Positions 8,355 to 16,637 of a stretch of DNA of 49,927 bases are shown here, piece by piece; the stretch's first letter is position 1; each line of letters begins with the position of its first letter. The translations under genes and the position numbers were made by a program. The stretch spans positions 1 through 49,927 of the forward strand of contig JASMLT010000006.1 of assembly GCA_030748555.1 (NCBI GenBank), in the 5' to 3' direction. The DNA comes from Acidimicrobiales bacterium. Its GTDB lineage: Bacteria; Actinomycetota; Acidimicrobiia; Acidimicrobiales; MedAcidi-G1. A model generated the notes under the pieces. It was not told where the DNA came from. It worked only from the letters and a program-made list of their open reading frames with translations, and ran no database searches.

Positions 8355-8400
8355 GTATTAAGTCCTGAGGCAAAACGTTTATTTTCTTTAGAGTGGTGAA

Positions 8401-9183
8401 GTGAATTTAAGTAAAATTTTACTGTGTGTTCTAGCATTTTTTTATGTCGTTGCATGCGGAGATGAAGACAACACGGTTAAAAAAAATCATTCAACCACAA
8501 CAGTTGCTTCCGTGGAACATGAACATGAACATGAACATGAACATGAACATGAACATGGCGACGTTGTTGATGTCATTGATTTGAGCTCAGTTGCGGATCC
8601 TCCTGCAGTGTCAGTTGCAGCAACTCCTGATGGTGAAGGCGGAGTGATGCTTGTAGTCGAATTGGAAAATTTCGAGTTGGTCCCGTTAGAAACAAAAAGC
8701 GGGAATCAACCAAGGCAAGGACACTTACACGTTGAACTAGACGGTGCGACCGTGGCGATGATATCTGAAAACCATTACCACTTAAGCAATTTAGTCAACG
8801 GGCACCATGAAATAGCAGTTTCGCTTTCAGCCATAGACCATCGGAACTATTATCTTGATGGAAAACCTATCTCCGACTCAGTCATGGTCATGATTGAAGG
8901 AGGGGAAGAAGCCAGTGGTCCCGACATTTCTTTTCAAGTAGAGATAGTAGAAGGGAAAGTAAAAGGTGGGCTTTCCCGTTTTGAAGTATCGAAAGGTGAT
9001 TCGGTAGAGGTGATTGTTCATAGTGACCAAATTGATGAAGTTCATCTACATGTCTATGACAAGATGAAGAAAGTCGAACCGGGTGTCCCCGCAATCATAA
9101 GGTTGGACGCAACAATTCCTGGAATTTTTGAAGCTGAATTGCATTCTGCTGGTTTCAGGATATTCGAACTTCAAGTTTCATGA
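8401..9183 (+). CDS. His-rich lipoprotein with cupredoxin-like C terminus
   Basis: 260 residues from GTG 8401. A lipoprotein signal ends in VVAC (Cys19). Residues 39-52 are seven perfect Glu-His repeats, a likely loose metal-binding tail (Zn, Ni or Cu). The middle region contains HLHVELDG and a His-rich NHYHLSNLVNGHHEIAVSL segment of immunoglobulin/CHRD-like beta character. The last 70 residues (RFEVSKGDSVEVIVHSDQ, VHLHVYD, then FEAELHSAGFRIFELQV) resemble a cupredoxin fold, though the usual Cys ligand is missing. It overlaps the following membrane-protein gene (ATGA), which suggests a two-part envelope system, perhaps for metals. This is an inference; no named family was recognised with confidence. 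Confidence 0.7.
   Translation: MNLSKILLCVLAFFYVVACGDEDNTVKKNHSTTTVASVEHEHEHEHEHEHEHGDVVDVIDLSSVADPPAVSVAATPDGEGGVMLVVELENFELVPLETKSGNQPRQGHLHVELDGATVAMISENHYHLSNLVNGHHEIAVSLSAIDHRNYYLDGKPISDSVMVMIEGGEEASGPDISFQVEIVEGKVKGGLSRFEVSKGDSVEVIVHSDQIDEVHLHVYDKMKKVEPGVPAIIRLDATIPGIFEAELHSAGFRIFELQVS
8515..8556 (+). repeat. Hexanucleotide tandem repeat (GAACAT) x7 inside lipoprotein gene
   Basis: Seven uninterrupted copies of GAACAT encode the (Glu-His)7 run. Perfect short repeats slip easily during replication. Because the unit is six bases, changes in copy number would lengthen or shorten the metal-binding tail without breaking the frame. Confidence 0.95.
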
Positions 9184-10499
9184 CCTCACTTTTAATATTT
9201 GCCCATGGAGTGGGGGGTCGTATAGATCTACCCTTGTCAAAATGGCAAGTAGCTTGGGCTGGAGTAGTGGCGTTAGTTTTTTCTTTCGCAGCGCTTGGGT
9301 ATTTTTGGCACAGGCCTTTACTGAAAAAACTTTCGATCGGGCATCCGATATTTAATGCTCTTGATCGATCCAACTTATTTAAAGTAGTTTTTCGCTGTAT
9401 TTCTTTGTTGCTGTTTCTGGTTGTTGTAATTGCAGGTTTTATTGGTCAGGACAACACTGTTGCAAACTTGGCGCCAGTAACAGTGTTTGTAGTTTTTTGG
9501 ATTGGAATGGCATGCGCTTCTGTTCTTTTTGGCCATATTTGGAAAGAAATAAGCCCATGGGAAACACTTGGAAAATTAGTAGACCGAATTAGAAAAGAGC
9601 ATGACGAGTCTGTTCCAAGGTGGTTAACTTCTGGATGGATAGCTCTCGCTCCAATAAGTGTTTTTCATTGGTTTGAACTGGCTTACCATGATGGTGCCAG
9701 TCCAAGGATCCTTGGGTGGTGGATATTAATATACACCCTTGGCTTAATGGGGATCACATGGAAATGGGGTTGGGAGCAGGCAAGAAAAGCCGAAGGGTTC
9801 GGTGTCCTTTTCGGTGCTCTAGCTGAACTTTCTCCATTTCGGGTAAAAGAAACTGAAGCACATAACTCTAGAAAAGTTTTTATACGAGCTCCTTTTGTAG
9901 GAGTTTCGAATTATGAAACCTCACCAGCACAACTTGCAATAGTGCTAGCCGCTTTGGGAGGCACAGCCTTTGATGGTTTCTCACGGACTCGTTTCTGGGG
10001 TGAGATCATCTTTGGACGCGGCAAATGGGAACTCACATTTTTTAACACAATCGGACTCATATGGATAGTTGCAGTAGTAGGAGTTGCATATCATCTCGCA
10101 TGCAAGTTAGGTAGTCGAACAACAGGAGACTCTAGATTCTCGGAAAGATTCGGGGCTTCCTTAGTGCCAATACTTTTTGGTTACGACTTAGCTCATTATT
10201 TTTCCTTACTGCTATTGGAAGGACAAGCATTCAAGGTTCTTATTTCAGATCCATTTGGCAAAGGTTGGGATATTTTTGGAACAGCCACTGATCCAATCAA
10301 CTGGACATTAATTTCCTCGGGAGTAATCGGGTGGGTTCAAGTTATTTCGATCGTGGGAGGTCACTTAGTAGGGGTGTTGGTTTCACACGACAGAGGAATT
10401 GAGAAATTTGAATTGAAGAAAGCAATGCGCAGCCAGTATCCGATGCTGGCAGTCATGGTTCTTTACACGTTATTTGGGCTGGTCCTAATGACGGGGTAG
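9180..10499 (+). CDS. Polytopic membrane protein with HGVGGRxDLPL N terminus
   Basis: 439 residues with about ten to twelve hydrophobic segments. The N-terminal AHGVGGRIDLPLS motif precedes the first helix and is typical of a group of actinobacterial membrane proteins (some carry the database name fenitrothion hydrolase, which I would not trust as a function). Several histidines sit in or next to predicted helices: VFHWFELAYHDG near 160, YHLACKLG near 305 and YDLAHYFSLL near 338. This would fit binding of a metal or heme. Its ATG overlaps the stop of the His-rich lipoprotein, so the pair is probably translated together and may act as one envelope system. The role is unknown. Confidence 0.7.
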   Translation: MTSLLIFAHGVGGRIDLPLSKWQVAWAGVVALVFSFAALGYFWHRPLLKKLSIGHPIFNALDRSNLFKVVFRCISLLLFLVVVIAGFIGQDNTVANLAPVTVFVVFWIGMACASVLFGHIWKEISPWETLGKLVDRIRKEHDESVPRWLTSGWIALAPISVFHWFELAYHDGASPRILGWWILIYTLGLMGITWKWGWEQARKAEGFGVLFGALAELSPFRVKETEAHNSRKVFIRAPFVGVSNYETSPAQLAIVLAALGGTAFDGFSRTRFWGEIIFGRGKWELTFFNTIGLIWIVAVVGVAYHLACKLGSRTTGDSRFSERFGASLVPILFGYDLAHYFSLLLLEGQAFKVLISDPFGKGWDIFGTATDPINWTLISSGVIGWVQVISIVGGHLVGVLVSHDRGIEKFELKKAMRSQYPMLAVMVLYTLFGLVLMTG

Positions 10500-10565
10500 T
10501 TACTTAGAACCTATTTAGAAATAGTTTCATTAGTGCGCTAATGTATTCAACAATCAGGAGGGGTT

Positions 10566-11069
10566 GTGACCGAACGCGAAGAGATGGATTGGGACCTTTA
10601 CGGAAAAGCAGTTAGAGAGCTGGCCCAAACAATTGCAGATGACAACTACCAACCAGATATTATTCTGGCGATTGTTCGTGGAGGGATGCTCGTAGCAGGT
10701 TCACTTGGTTATGCATTAGCAGTAAAAAATCTTTATGTAATGAATGTCGAATATTACACAGGGGTTGATGAACACCTCGACCTCCCAGTAGTACTTCCGC
10801 CATATGTTGATTGGGTGGACTTAGGCAAAGCAAAGGTCCTTATAGTCGATGATGTCGCTGACACTGGAAACACTCTTGCTTTAGTGCATGGACATGCCCT
10901 GGAAAAGGTTGCTGAGGTTAGATCCGCCGTTCTCTACCAAAAACCCCATTCAATTGTTGATTGTGAATATGTTTGGAAACACACTGATAAATGGGTTAAT
11001 TTTCCGTGGTCAACAGAACCTCCAGTTGTTGACATAGGTCAAGCTGGCTATGGGGTTCTCGACGCTTGA
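10566..11069 (+). CDS. Purine-type phosphoribosyltransferase
   Basis: 167 residues from GTG 10566 with a strong AGGAGGGG ribosome binding site five bases upstream. The PRPP-binding loop VLIVDDVADTGNTL is at 91-104, and the N-terminal half has AIVRGGMLVAGSLGYAL. This is the type I PRTase fold of the hypoxanthine-guanine/xanthine enzymes, which join PRPP and a purine base to give the nucleotide. The ligand-recognition end VNFPWSTEPP is like archaeal and actinobacterial xanthine/hypoxanthine PRTases. A salvage enzyme next to a purine-like catabolic island is suggestive, but it is transcribed separately and converges on the amidase with a four-base gap. Confidence 0.85.
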   Translation: MTEREEMDWDLYGKAVRELAQTIADDNYQPDIILAIVRGGMLVAGSLGYALAVKNLYVMNVEYYTGVDEHLDLPVVLPPYVDWVDLGKAKVLIVDDVADTGNTLALVHGHALEKVAEVRSAVLYQKPHSIVDCEYVWKHTDKWVNFPWSTEPPVVDIGQAGYGVLDA

Positions 11070-11073
11070 CGGG

Positions 11074-12543
11074 TTAAGCGTGAAATGGTGCTCGATTTTC
11101 AGACCAGTTAACTATTTCTTCTAATTGAGAACTTACAGCCAGAATCAAGTCCTCTCTCCCATAAGCGCCAACAAGTTGAATGCCAACAGGCATCCCATTG
11201 GAACTCCCAATTGGCAGAGAGATAGCGGGTTGGCCAGTTGTATTGAATGGCGAAGTAAATACAGAGTAAGGGACTGACTCTATTGAAGCTCGTATGGGAT
11301 CCTCCTCTGTTGGAGCTAATAGGCCAATAAGAGGTGGAGGTTGAGCGGTAGTGGGTGTCAAAAGCAGATCAAATCCACTCGACCACCAATTAGCCAATTC
11401 TCGTCGAAGATTTGCCATTATGCCTTGAGCTTTAACAAAATTTATAGCCGACTGCTCTTTTCCTCGCTGGGCCAGAAACCATGTTCCAGGCTCAACATCA
11501 TCTTCGACCAGTTCACGCCCTAAACGTTTAGCCAGATAAGCAAAATTTGCTGCAATATTTACAGACCAGTTAGTTCCAAATGCCCAGCCCAACTCTCTGA
11601 CTCTTTCTTCATTATTTAGGGCTTCTGGAGATGTCTCTTCAACATGATGTCCTAAATCTGACAGGAGAGATGCAGTATTGTGCACAGCTTGGATGCAATC
11701 CGGATTTACCTCTACGCGCGGATCAGAAACTTTAATTCCAATTTTGAGTGGCTTTTGACTTTGAAAATTTTCATTGAAATAAGGTCGTCCAAATTCAGGA
11801 GCGAAAACCCCGTCACCAGGGAAATTTTTTGCGGTGGCATCAAGAATTGCTGAGGTGTCTCGAACCGTATGTGAAACGACATGTTGAATTGAAACTCCCC
11901 ATTCTTCTTTCTCCGGCCCCATGGGAACCCTTCCTCTTGATGGTTTCAGACCAACTAATCCACACATTGCAGCAGGAATCCTTATGGAACCTCCACCATC
12001 GCTAGCGTTAGCGGCAGGCAGGAAACCTGCTGCTACAGCAGCTGCAGAACCGCCAGAGGAGCCACCAGGACCGTAATCAAGATTCCATGGATTTCTGGTA
12101 GGACCATGAGATAAGGGTTCGGTAGTTGCAACCGCTCCCATCTCAGGGGTATTAGTTCTGCCGACAATTATGAAACCAGCTTCTTTGTATCTAGTAACAA
12201 GATCGCTGTCGGCTTTAGCGATGTATCTTGCATCACGCATTCCCCGAACTCCTGCATGGTGAGGTTCTCCATTTTCCTCTGCCCATAAATCCTTGATCAA
12301 CATCGGAACGCCCCTGAAAGGCCCATCTGGCAATTCGTGTGAAGCCGCTAGTTCCAAAGCTCTTTCAAATTGCCGGTGGATTACTGAATTTAGGTCTTTA
12401 TCTAAACGTTCTATTCTTTCAATTGTCATTGAAACAGCTTCGACTGGAGAAAGTTCTCTATCTCTGATCATTGTTGCTAAAGAAACTGCATCCACGCGAG
12501 ACAGCTCATCGTTGGTATCTTTTTTCGAAGGTGATTCACTCAT
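11074..12543 (-). CDS. Amidase (amidase-signature family)
   Basis: 489 residues, usual length for the amidase-signature family, which hydrolyses carboxylic amides to acid and ammonia. The catalytic triad is visible: Lys84 in MLIKDLW, the cis-Ser162 in GPGGSSGGS and the nucleophile Ser186 in DGGGSIRIPA (DTGGS in most homologues, here DGGGS). The C-terminal third carries the usual TPTTAQPPPLIG and FNTTGQPAISLP blocks. It lies 28 bases behind the DauR-type regulator in the same direction and is probably in one transcript with it. In context it could release ammonia from ring-opened products. The substrate is not predictable. Confidence 0.9.
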   Translation of the reverse strand: MSESPSKKDTNDELSRVDAVSLATMIRDRELSPVEAVSMTIERIERLDKDLNSVIHRQFERALELAASHELPDGPFRGVPMLIKDLWAEENGEPHHAGVRGMRDARYIAKADSDLVTRYKEAGFIIVGRTNTPEMGAVATTEPLSHGPTRNPWNLDYGPGGSSGGSAAAVAAGFLPAANASDGGGSIRIPAAMCGLVGLKPSRGRVPMGPEKEEWGVSIQHVVSHTVRDTSAILDATAKNFPGDGVFAPEFGRPYFNENFQSQKPLKIGIKVSDPRVEVNPDCIQAVHNTASLLSDLGHHVEETSPEALNNEERVRELGWAFGTNWSVNIAANFAYLAKRLGRELVEDDVEPGTWFLAQRGKEQSAINFVKAQGIMANLRRELANWWSSGFDLLLTPTTAQPPPLIGLLAPTEEDPIRASIESVPYSVFTSPFNTTGQPAISLPIGSSNGMPVGIQLVGAYGREDLILAVSSQLEEIVNWSENRAPFHA

Positions 12544-12571
12544 AGAAAAGAAGTTAGTGCCTAAAAATCAT

Positions 12572-12991
12572 TTAGTCATTTTCAGAACGCTCAAGATAGT
12601 TATAAACAGTAAAACGGCTAACTTCTAAAGCTTCTGCAACGCTTTCAACAGATTTCCTCAAATTAAACGCTCCCCATTCATTAAGTAAGGCGACTGCCTG
12701 CTGTTTTTGAATTCTGTCCATATCTTTAACTTTCAAATTCATTTCGATCTCGACAGCAGCTAAAAGACGGGTCAAAGCTCCATTTAAATTGTGCCTGCGC
12801 ACACCACCTACAACTGCACCTTCCCATATAAGAGGTAAGTCTGACTCCGTGATTTCGTCTTTATCTAGAATTTGAATTCCAAGGACGTCCGCTAATGGTA
12901 AGAGAGCTTCCAATAAAGGGTGCTTGAACATATCCACAAGATTAAAGATACAGGTATCAAACGCGTTGACAAAATGTTGAAGTTCCGGCAC
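12572..12991 (-). CDS. Small DauR/YheO-type HTH regulator, likely controller of the island
   Basis: 139 residues from GTG 12991. The last 45 residues (QAVALLNEWGAFNLRKSVESVAEAL then VSRFTVYNYLER) match the DauR-like helix-turn-helix domain (PF13309), where the helix VSRFTVYNYL would read DNA. The first 90 residues are a shortened sensory part (IWEGAVVGGVRRHNLNGALTRLL) and may be a reduced PAS-like domain; full YheO/DauR proteins exceed 200 residues. It is transcribed away from the molybdenum-hydroxylase operon with only nine bases between the two starts, and just before the amidase. Divergent placement makes it the best candidate regulator of both units (inference). It has no ribosome binding site, so a leaderless message is possible; ATG 12931 is an alternative start. 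Confidence 0.75.
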   Translation of the reverse strand: MPELQHFVNAFDTCIFNLVDMFKHPLLEALLPLADVLGIQILDKDEITESDLPLIWEGAVVGGVRRHNLNGALTRLLAAVEIEMNLKVKDMDRIQKQQAVALLNEWGAFNLRKSVESVAEALEVSRFTVYNYLERSEND

Positions 12992-13000
12992 CCTTAATAG

Positions 13001-13855
13001 ATGGGGGTAATTATCGCTAAGTCAGTCAATGAAGCATGTGCTGTATTGGCAGAAAATCCTGCAACAACAGTACTTGCAGGGGGAACTGACCTTATGGTGC
13101 AAGCAAATAGAGGTACGCAATCCTTGGAGAGTGTTTTAGATCTAAGCCGGATACCTGAATTAAAAAAATGGGCTTTGGAAGGCAGTGAGATTGTTTTCGG
13201 AGCCGGTATTTCTTATACAGATTTGGCAGATCCGCAAATAGCAGCACTTGTACCTGCTTTAACACAAGCAGCAAGAACCGTGGGTTCTCCACAAATACGT
13301 AATGCAGGTACTTTGGGAGGTAACTTAGCTACCGCATCACCTGCCGGAGATACAATCCCCGTGCTAGTAGCAATGGACGCAGTTCTGCAATTGAAGTCCT
13401 CAACAGAAAACCGTGAAGTTGCAATCGCAGATTTCATAACCGGTGTTAAAACAAATGCACTACAAGCAGGGGAAATTATTCAATCAATCACAATGCCTGT
13501 ATTCCAAGGACCACAGGAATTCTTAAAAGTAGGCACACGAAATGCCATGGTCATCTCAGTCGTTTCATTGGCACTAGTAACTGATTATTCAGGAAGAAAG
13601 TTGAGGGTAGGTGTTGGCTCCGTGTCACCTGTACCGTTCCGAGCTACTGAAGCAGAAGAATTTATATCGAAAGAATTTGATTGGGAAACAAACAGCAGTC
13701 TTTCCGAGAAAGTAATAAACAAATTTTCAGAACTGGTAGCTGATGCAACAAAACCCATTGATGATCATCGAGGAACTGCAGAGTACAGAAAACATGCAGT
13801 AGGAGTTTTAGCCAAACGAGCCCTAGAGAGAGTTTGTGCGGGTGAGAGACTATGA
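13001..13855 (+). CDS. Molybdenum hydroxylase FAD subunit (XdhB/CoxM type)
   Basis: 284 residues of the FAD_binding_5/CO_deh_flav_C type. Both FAD motifs are intact: LAGGTDLMV at 25-33 and TLGGNLATASPAGD at 104-117. The C-terminal domain (about 170-280) follows. The subunit passes electrons from the two [2Fe-2S] clusters to NAD or another acceptor. It is the first gene of the rightward operon and overlaps the iron-sulfur subunit gene by four bases. There is no ribosome binding site, and a TTGACA at 12966-12971 lies upstream inside the regulator gene without a convincing -10 partner. Confidence 0.93.
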   Translation: MGVIIAKSVNEACAVLAENPATTVLAGGTDLMVQANRGTQSLESVLDLSRIPELKKWALEGSEIVFGAGISYTDLADPQIAALVPALTQAARTVGSPQIRNAGTLGGNLATASPAGDTIPVLVAMDAVLQLKSSTENREVAIADFITGVKTNALQAGEIIQSITMPVFQGPQEFLKVGTRNAMVISVVSLALVTDYSGRKLRVGVGSVSPVPFRATEAEEFISKEFDWETNSSLSEKVINKFSELVADATKPIDDHRGTAEYRKHAVGVLAKRALERVCAGERL

Positions 13856-14352
13856 CTTCTGAAGTTTACACACTCACGGTAAATGGAAATGATTATCAAG
13901 TCGTTGATGGCCATTCATCTGAGAGTCTTCTATGGGTTTTACGAGAAAGGTTGGAACTTTCCGGATCGAAAAATGCTTGTGAAGAAGGAGAATGCGGATC
14001 TTGCACAGTTCTTCTAGATGGAGAAATCGTTTGCAGTTGCTTAGTCCTTGCCGCTTCTGCTGTTGGTCGTGAGATCACCACGATCGAAGGACTGGGGTCA
14101 GAAGATGAAATCTCAGATGTTCAGAAAGCTTTTGTCGACGCGGGAGCGGTTCAGTGCGGATTTTGCACACCAGGACTACTAGTTGCGATAGATCAATTAT
14201 TAAATTCGAACCCTGATCCAGATGATTTGACAGTTAGGGAAGCAATTAGTGGAAATCTTTGCAGGTGTACTGGTTACGGAAGAATCCTCGAAGCTGTTCG
14301 AATAGCAAGCAATAACCGAACAGCTCAAAATGAAGAGGAGAAAAGTAAATGA
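13852..14352 (+). CDS. Molybdenum hydroxylase [2Fe-2S] subunit
   Basis: 166 residues with two [2Fe-2S] domains. The plant-ferredoxin-like N-terminal domain has ligands Cys43, Cys48, Cys51 and Cys63 (ACEEGECGSCTVLLDG region). The helical C-terminal domain has Cys102, Cys105, Cys137 and Cys139 (QCGFCTPG and NLCRCTGY). All eight are present, so the subunit can carry electrons from the molybdenum site to FAD. It overlaps its neighbours at both ends by four bases, as expected for a tightly coupled three-subunit enzyme. It is the natural internal comparison for the cysteine-less version at 30127-33048. Confidence 0.96.
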   Translation: MTSEVYTLTVNGNDYQVVDGHSSESLLWVLRERLELSGSKNACEEGECGSCTVLLDGEIVCSCLVLAASAVGREITTIEGLGSEDEISDVQKAFVDAGAVQCGFCTPGLLVAIDQLLNSNPDPDDLTVREAISGNLCRCTGYGRILEAVRIASNNRTAQNEEEKSK

Positions 14353-16637
14353 GCCGAGTTCAAACGTCAGATACAGCCACCAAAGGGCCTCGAATAGGTG
14401 AGAGTGCTCTTCGTCCCGATGGAATCCCGAAAGTCAAAGGAGAATTTGTATTTTCCAATGATTTACGTCATTCAGACATGCTTTGGGGAGGAACCCTTCG
14501 TTCCCCACACCCGGCCGCAAGAATAGTTTCAATCAATACAGCGCCTGCTTTAAAAATGACGGGAGTGCACGCTGTTCTAACTAGCGAAGATCTAGACGGT
14601 ATGCCTTTGTACGGACTTGAGCATCCCGATCAGCCTGTTCTAGCTGATGGGTTTGTGAGGTATCAGGGCGAACCTATAGCAATAGTTGCAGCCGATCATC
14701 CTGAAAATGCAAGAATCGCTCTGGAAGCAATAGATGTTGAATACGAGTTAATTAAACCACTCTCAGACCCGAAATTGGCTCAAGAAGCTGAAGCAATACA
14801 TCCGGACGGAAATCTTTTTAGGGAAATAGATCTCATTTACGGAAACAGTCAAGAAGAAGAAGGAGAAATAATTGTTGAGGGAACATATGAAGTCGGGATG
14901 CAGGATCAAGCACCTTTAGGAACAGAATCAGGAATGGCGATTCCATCAGAAGATGGAGGAATTGATCTTTTTGTATCCACCCAATGGCTTCATGCTGACC
15001 GTGACCAAGTTGCCGCTTGTTTAAATCTTCCTACCGAAAAAGTAAGACTTACATTGGCAGGTGTCGGAGGGGCATTTGGAGCTAGAGAAGACATAAGTCT
15101 TCATATACACCTTTGTCTCTTAGCCATGAAAACAGGCAAACCTATAAAGATGTCATATTCGCGAACCGAAAGTTTCCATGGTCATGTACACCGCCACCCA
15201 GCTCAGATGTGGTACCGACATCATGCTAAGCCCGATGGAACCCTGACACGAATTGAAGCCCAGCTACTTTTAGACGGAGGAGCATATGCCTCGACAAGTA
15301 GTGCTGTGTTAGCTAACGCTACTTGTTTTGCAGCAGGTCCATATCGGGTGCCGAGCGTAGAAATTCACGGAGCGGTAGTCAGAACAAATAACCCTCCCTG
15401 CGGCGCTATGAGGGGATTCGGATGTGTGCAAGTTTGTTTCGCCCATGAAGCACAGATGGACAAACTAGCTATTGAATTAGGCATGGATCCTGTTGAATTG
15501 CGTTTAAGAAACGCTCTTCAACCCGGAGATAAAATAATAACCGGACAAACTATTACTGGAACAGCTCCAGTAGCAGAGGTAATAGAGACATGTGCTCAAC
15601 ATCCAACTTCTGTAGGTTCAGCATCACAACAAATGGAATTACCTGGAGGCGCAGGAAGAACTGCAGATCCAAAAAACATTGTGAGAGGAGAAGCGATAGC
15701 AGTTGGATTCAAAAATCTCATGTTTTCAGAGGGGTTTGATGATTTCAGCACGGCATCCTGTCAACTTTTAGACGGAGTCGCAACAATCACATGCGCATGT
15801 GCAGAAGTGGGACAAGGTTTCGTGACACTGGCTCAACAAATTGTCAGAGAAATTCTAGGAGTTGAAGAAGTAATTTTGGAACCCGCCTCTACAGCCAACG
15901 TAGGTTCGGCAGGATCCACTTCAGCAAGTAGACAAACTTGGATGTCAGGTGGAGCAGTGAAGAGTGCATGTGAGGAAGTGCGTATCAGGCTTCTATCTCG
16001 CATCGCAGAGTCATATAACTTAGATGTCGAATCTTTAGTAATAGTAGACGGAGGTATAGCCTCCCTATCAAGTGATTTTTCTATCAGCTTAAAAGAAGCA
16101 ACTGCTGAACCGATAGAAGTAGAAGACACTTATCGACATATGCCAACTTTTCCCTTAAATGAAAAAGGCCAAGGGGATGCTCATGTTTCCTTTGCTTTTT
16201 CAGCCCATCGAGCGGTAGTAGATGTAGATCAGGAACTTGGATTAGTCAAAGTAGTCGAATTAATAACCTCACAAGACGTAGGAAGAGTTCTAAACCCACT
16301 ACAACTTCAAGGACAATTGGAAGGTGGCGCTGCACAAGGCCTCGGCTTAGCTGTGCTTGAAGAAATCAATGTTGTAGATGGTCGAATTCTTAACCCTTCT
16401 TTTACTGACTATTTGCTACCTACCGCTCTAGATATGCCACCAGTAGAAATAGCAGCTCTTATCGAGCAACCTGAACCCAATGCTCCTTTTGGAGCAAAAG
16501 GAGTTGGAGAACCACCAGCTATCTCGTCGACAGCTGCCGTTGCTTCAGCAGTCAGAAACGCTACGGGCTTAGATCTGCAAAGAGTTCCGATTAGACCTAC
16601 AGATATTGTTTTTCCCGAAAGGGGCGAAAATGGCTGA
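14349..16637 (+). CDS. Molybdenum hydroxylase, molybdopterin-binding subunit
   Basis: 762 residues, the large catalytic subunit of a xanthine-dehydrogenase-family enzyme. Landmarks are the GxGGAFGA loop with VGGAFGARED near 236, the active-site Arg loop GAMRGFGCVQ near 352, the cofactor-binding GQGFVTLAQQ near 497, and the catalytic base Glu in AKGVGEPPA near 718. These enzymes add a water-derived hydroxyl to a carbon next to a ring nitrogen or to an aldehyde. The Arg-loop variant (RGFGCVQ rather than RGFGGPQ or the AYRGAGR of CO dehydrogenases) fits purine-like or N-heterocycle hydroxylases, but the substrate is open. It overlaps the M20 hydrolase gene by eight bases. Confidence 0.94.
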   Translation: MSRVQTSDTATKGPRIGESALRPDGIPKVKGEFVFSNDLRHSDMLWGGTLRSPHPAARIVSINTAPALKMTGVHAVLTSEDLDGMPLYGLEHPDQPVLADGFVRYQGEPIAIVAADHPENARIALEAIDVEYELIKPLSDPKLAQEAEAIHPDGNLFREIDLIYGNSQEEEGEIIVEGTYEVGMQDQAPLGTESGMAIPSEDGGIDLFVSTQWLHADRDQVAACLNLPTEKVRLTLAGVGGAFGAREDISLHIHLCLLAMKTGKPIKMSYSRTESFHGHVHRHPAQMWYRHHAKPDGTLTRIEAQLLLDGGAYASTSSAVLANATCFAAGPYRVPSVEIHGAVVRTNNPPCGAMRGFGCVQVCFAHEAQMDKLAIELGMDPVELRLRNALQPGDKIITGQTITGTAPVAEVIETCAQHPTSVGSASQQMELPGGAGRTADPKNIVRGEAIAVGFKNLMFSEGFDDFSTASCQLLDGVATITCACAEVGQGFVTLAQQIVREILGVEEVILEPASTANVGSAGSTSASRQTWMSGGAVKSACEEVRIRLLSRIAESYNLDVESLVIVDGGIASLSSDFSISLKEATAEPIEVEDTYRHMPTFPLNEKGQGDAHVSFAFSAHRAVVDVDQELGLVKVVELITSQDVGRVLNPLQLQGQLEGGAAQGLGLAVLEEINVVDGRILNPSFTDYLLPTALDMPPVEIAALIEQPEPNAPFGAKGVGEPPAISSTAAVASAVRNATGLDLQRVPIRPTDIVFPERGENG

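Noticed and set aside
11062-11081. Inverted repeat ACGCTT/AAGCGT between the phosphoribosyltransferase and the amidase
   Set aside because: Only six pairs, no T-run on either side; too weak to call a terminator.
12966-12971. TTGACA as the -35 of the rightward island operon
   Set aside because: No acceptable -10 at 16-18 bases spacing before the ATG at 13001.
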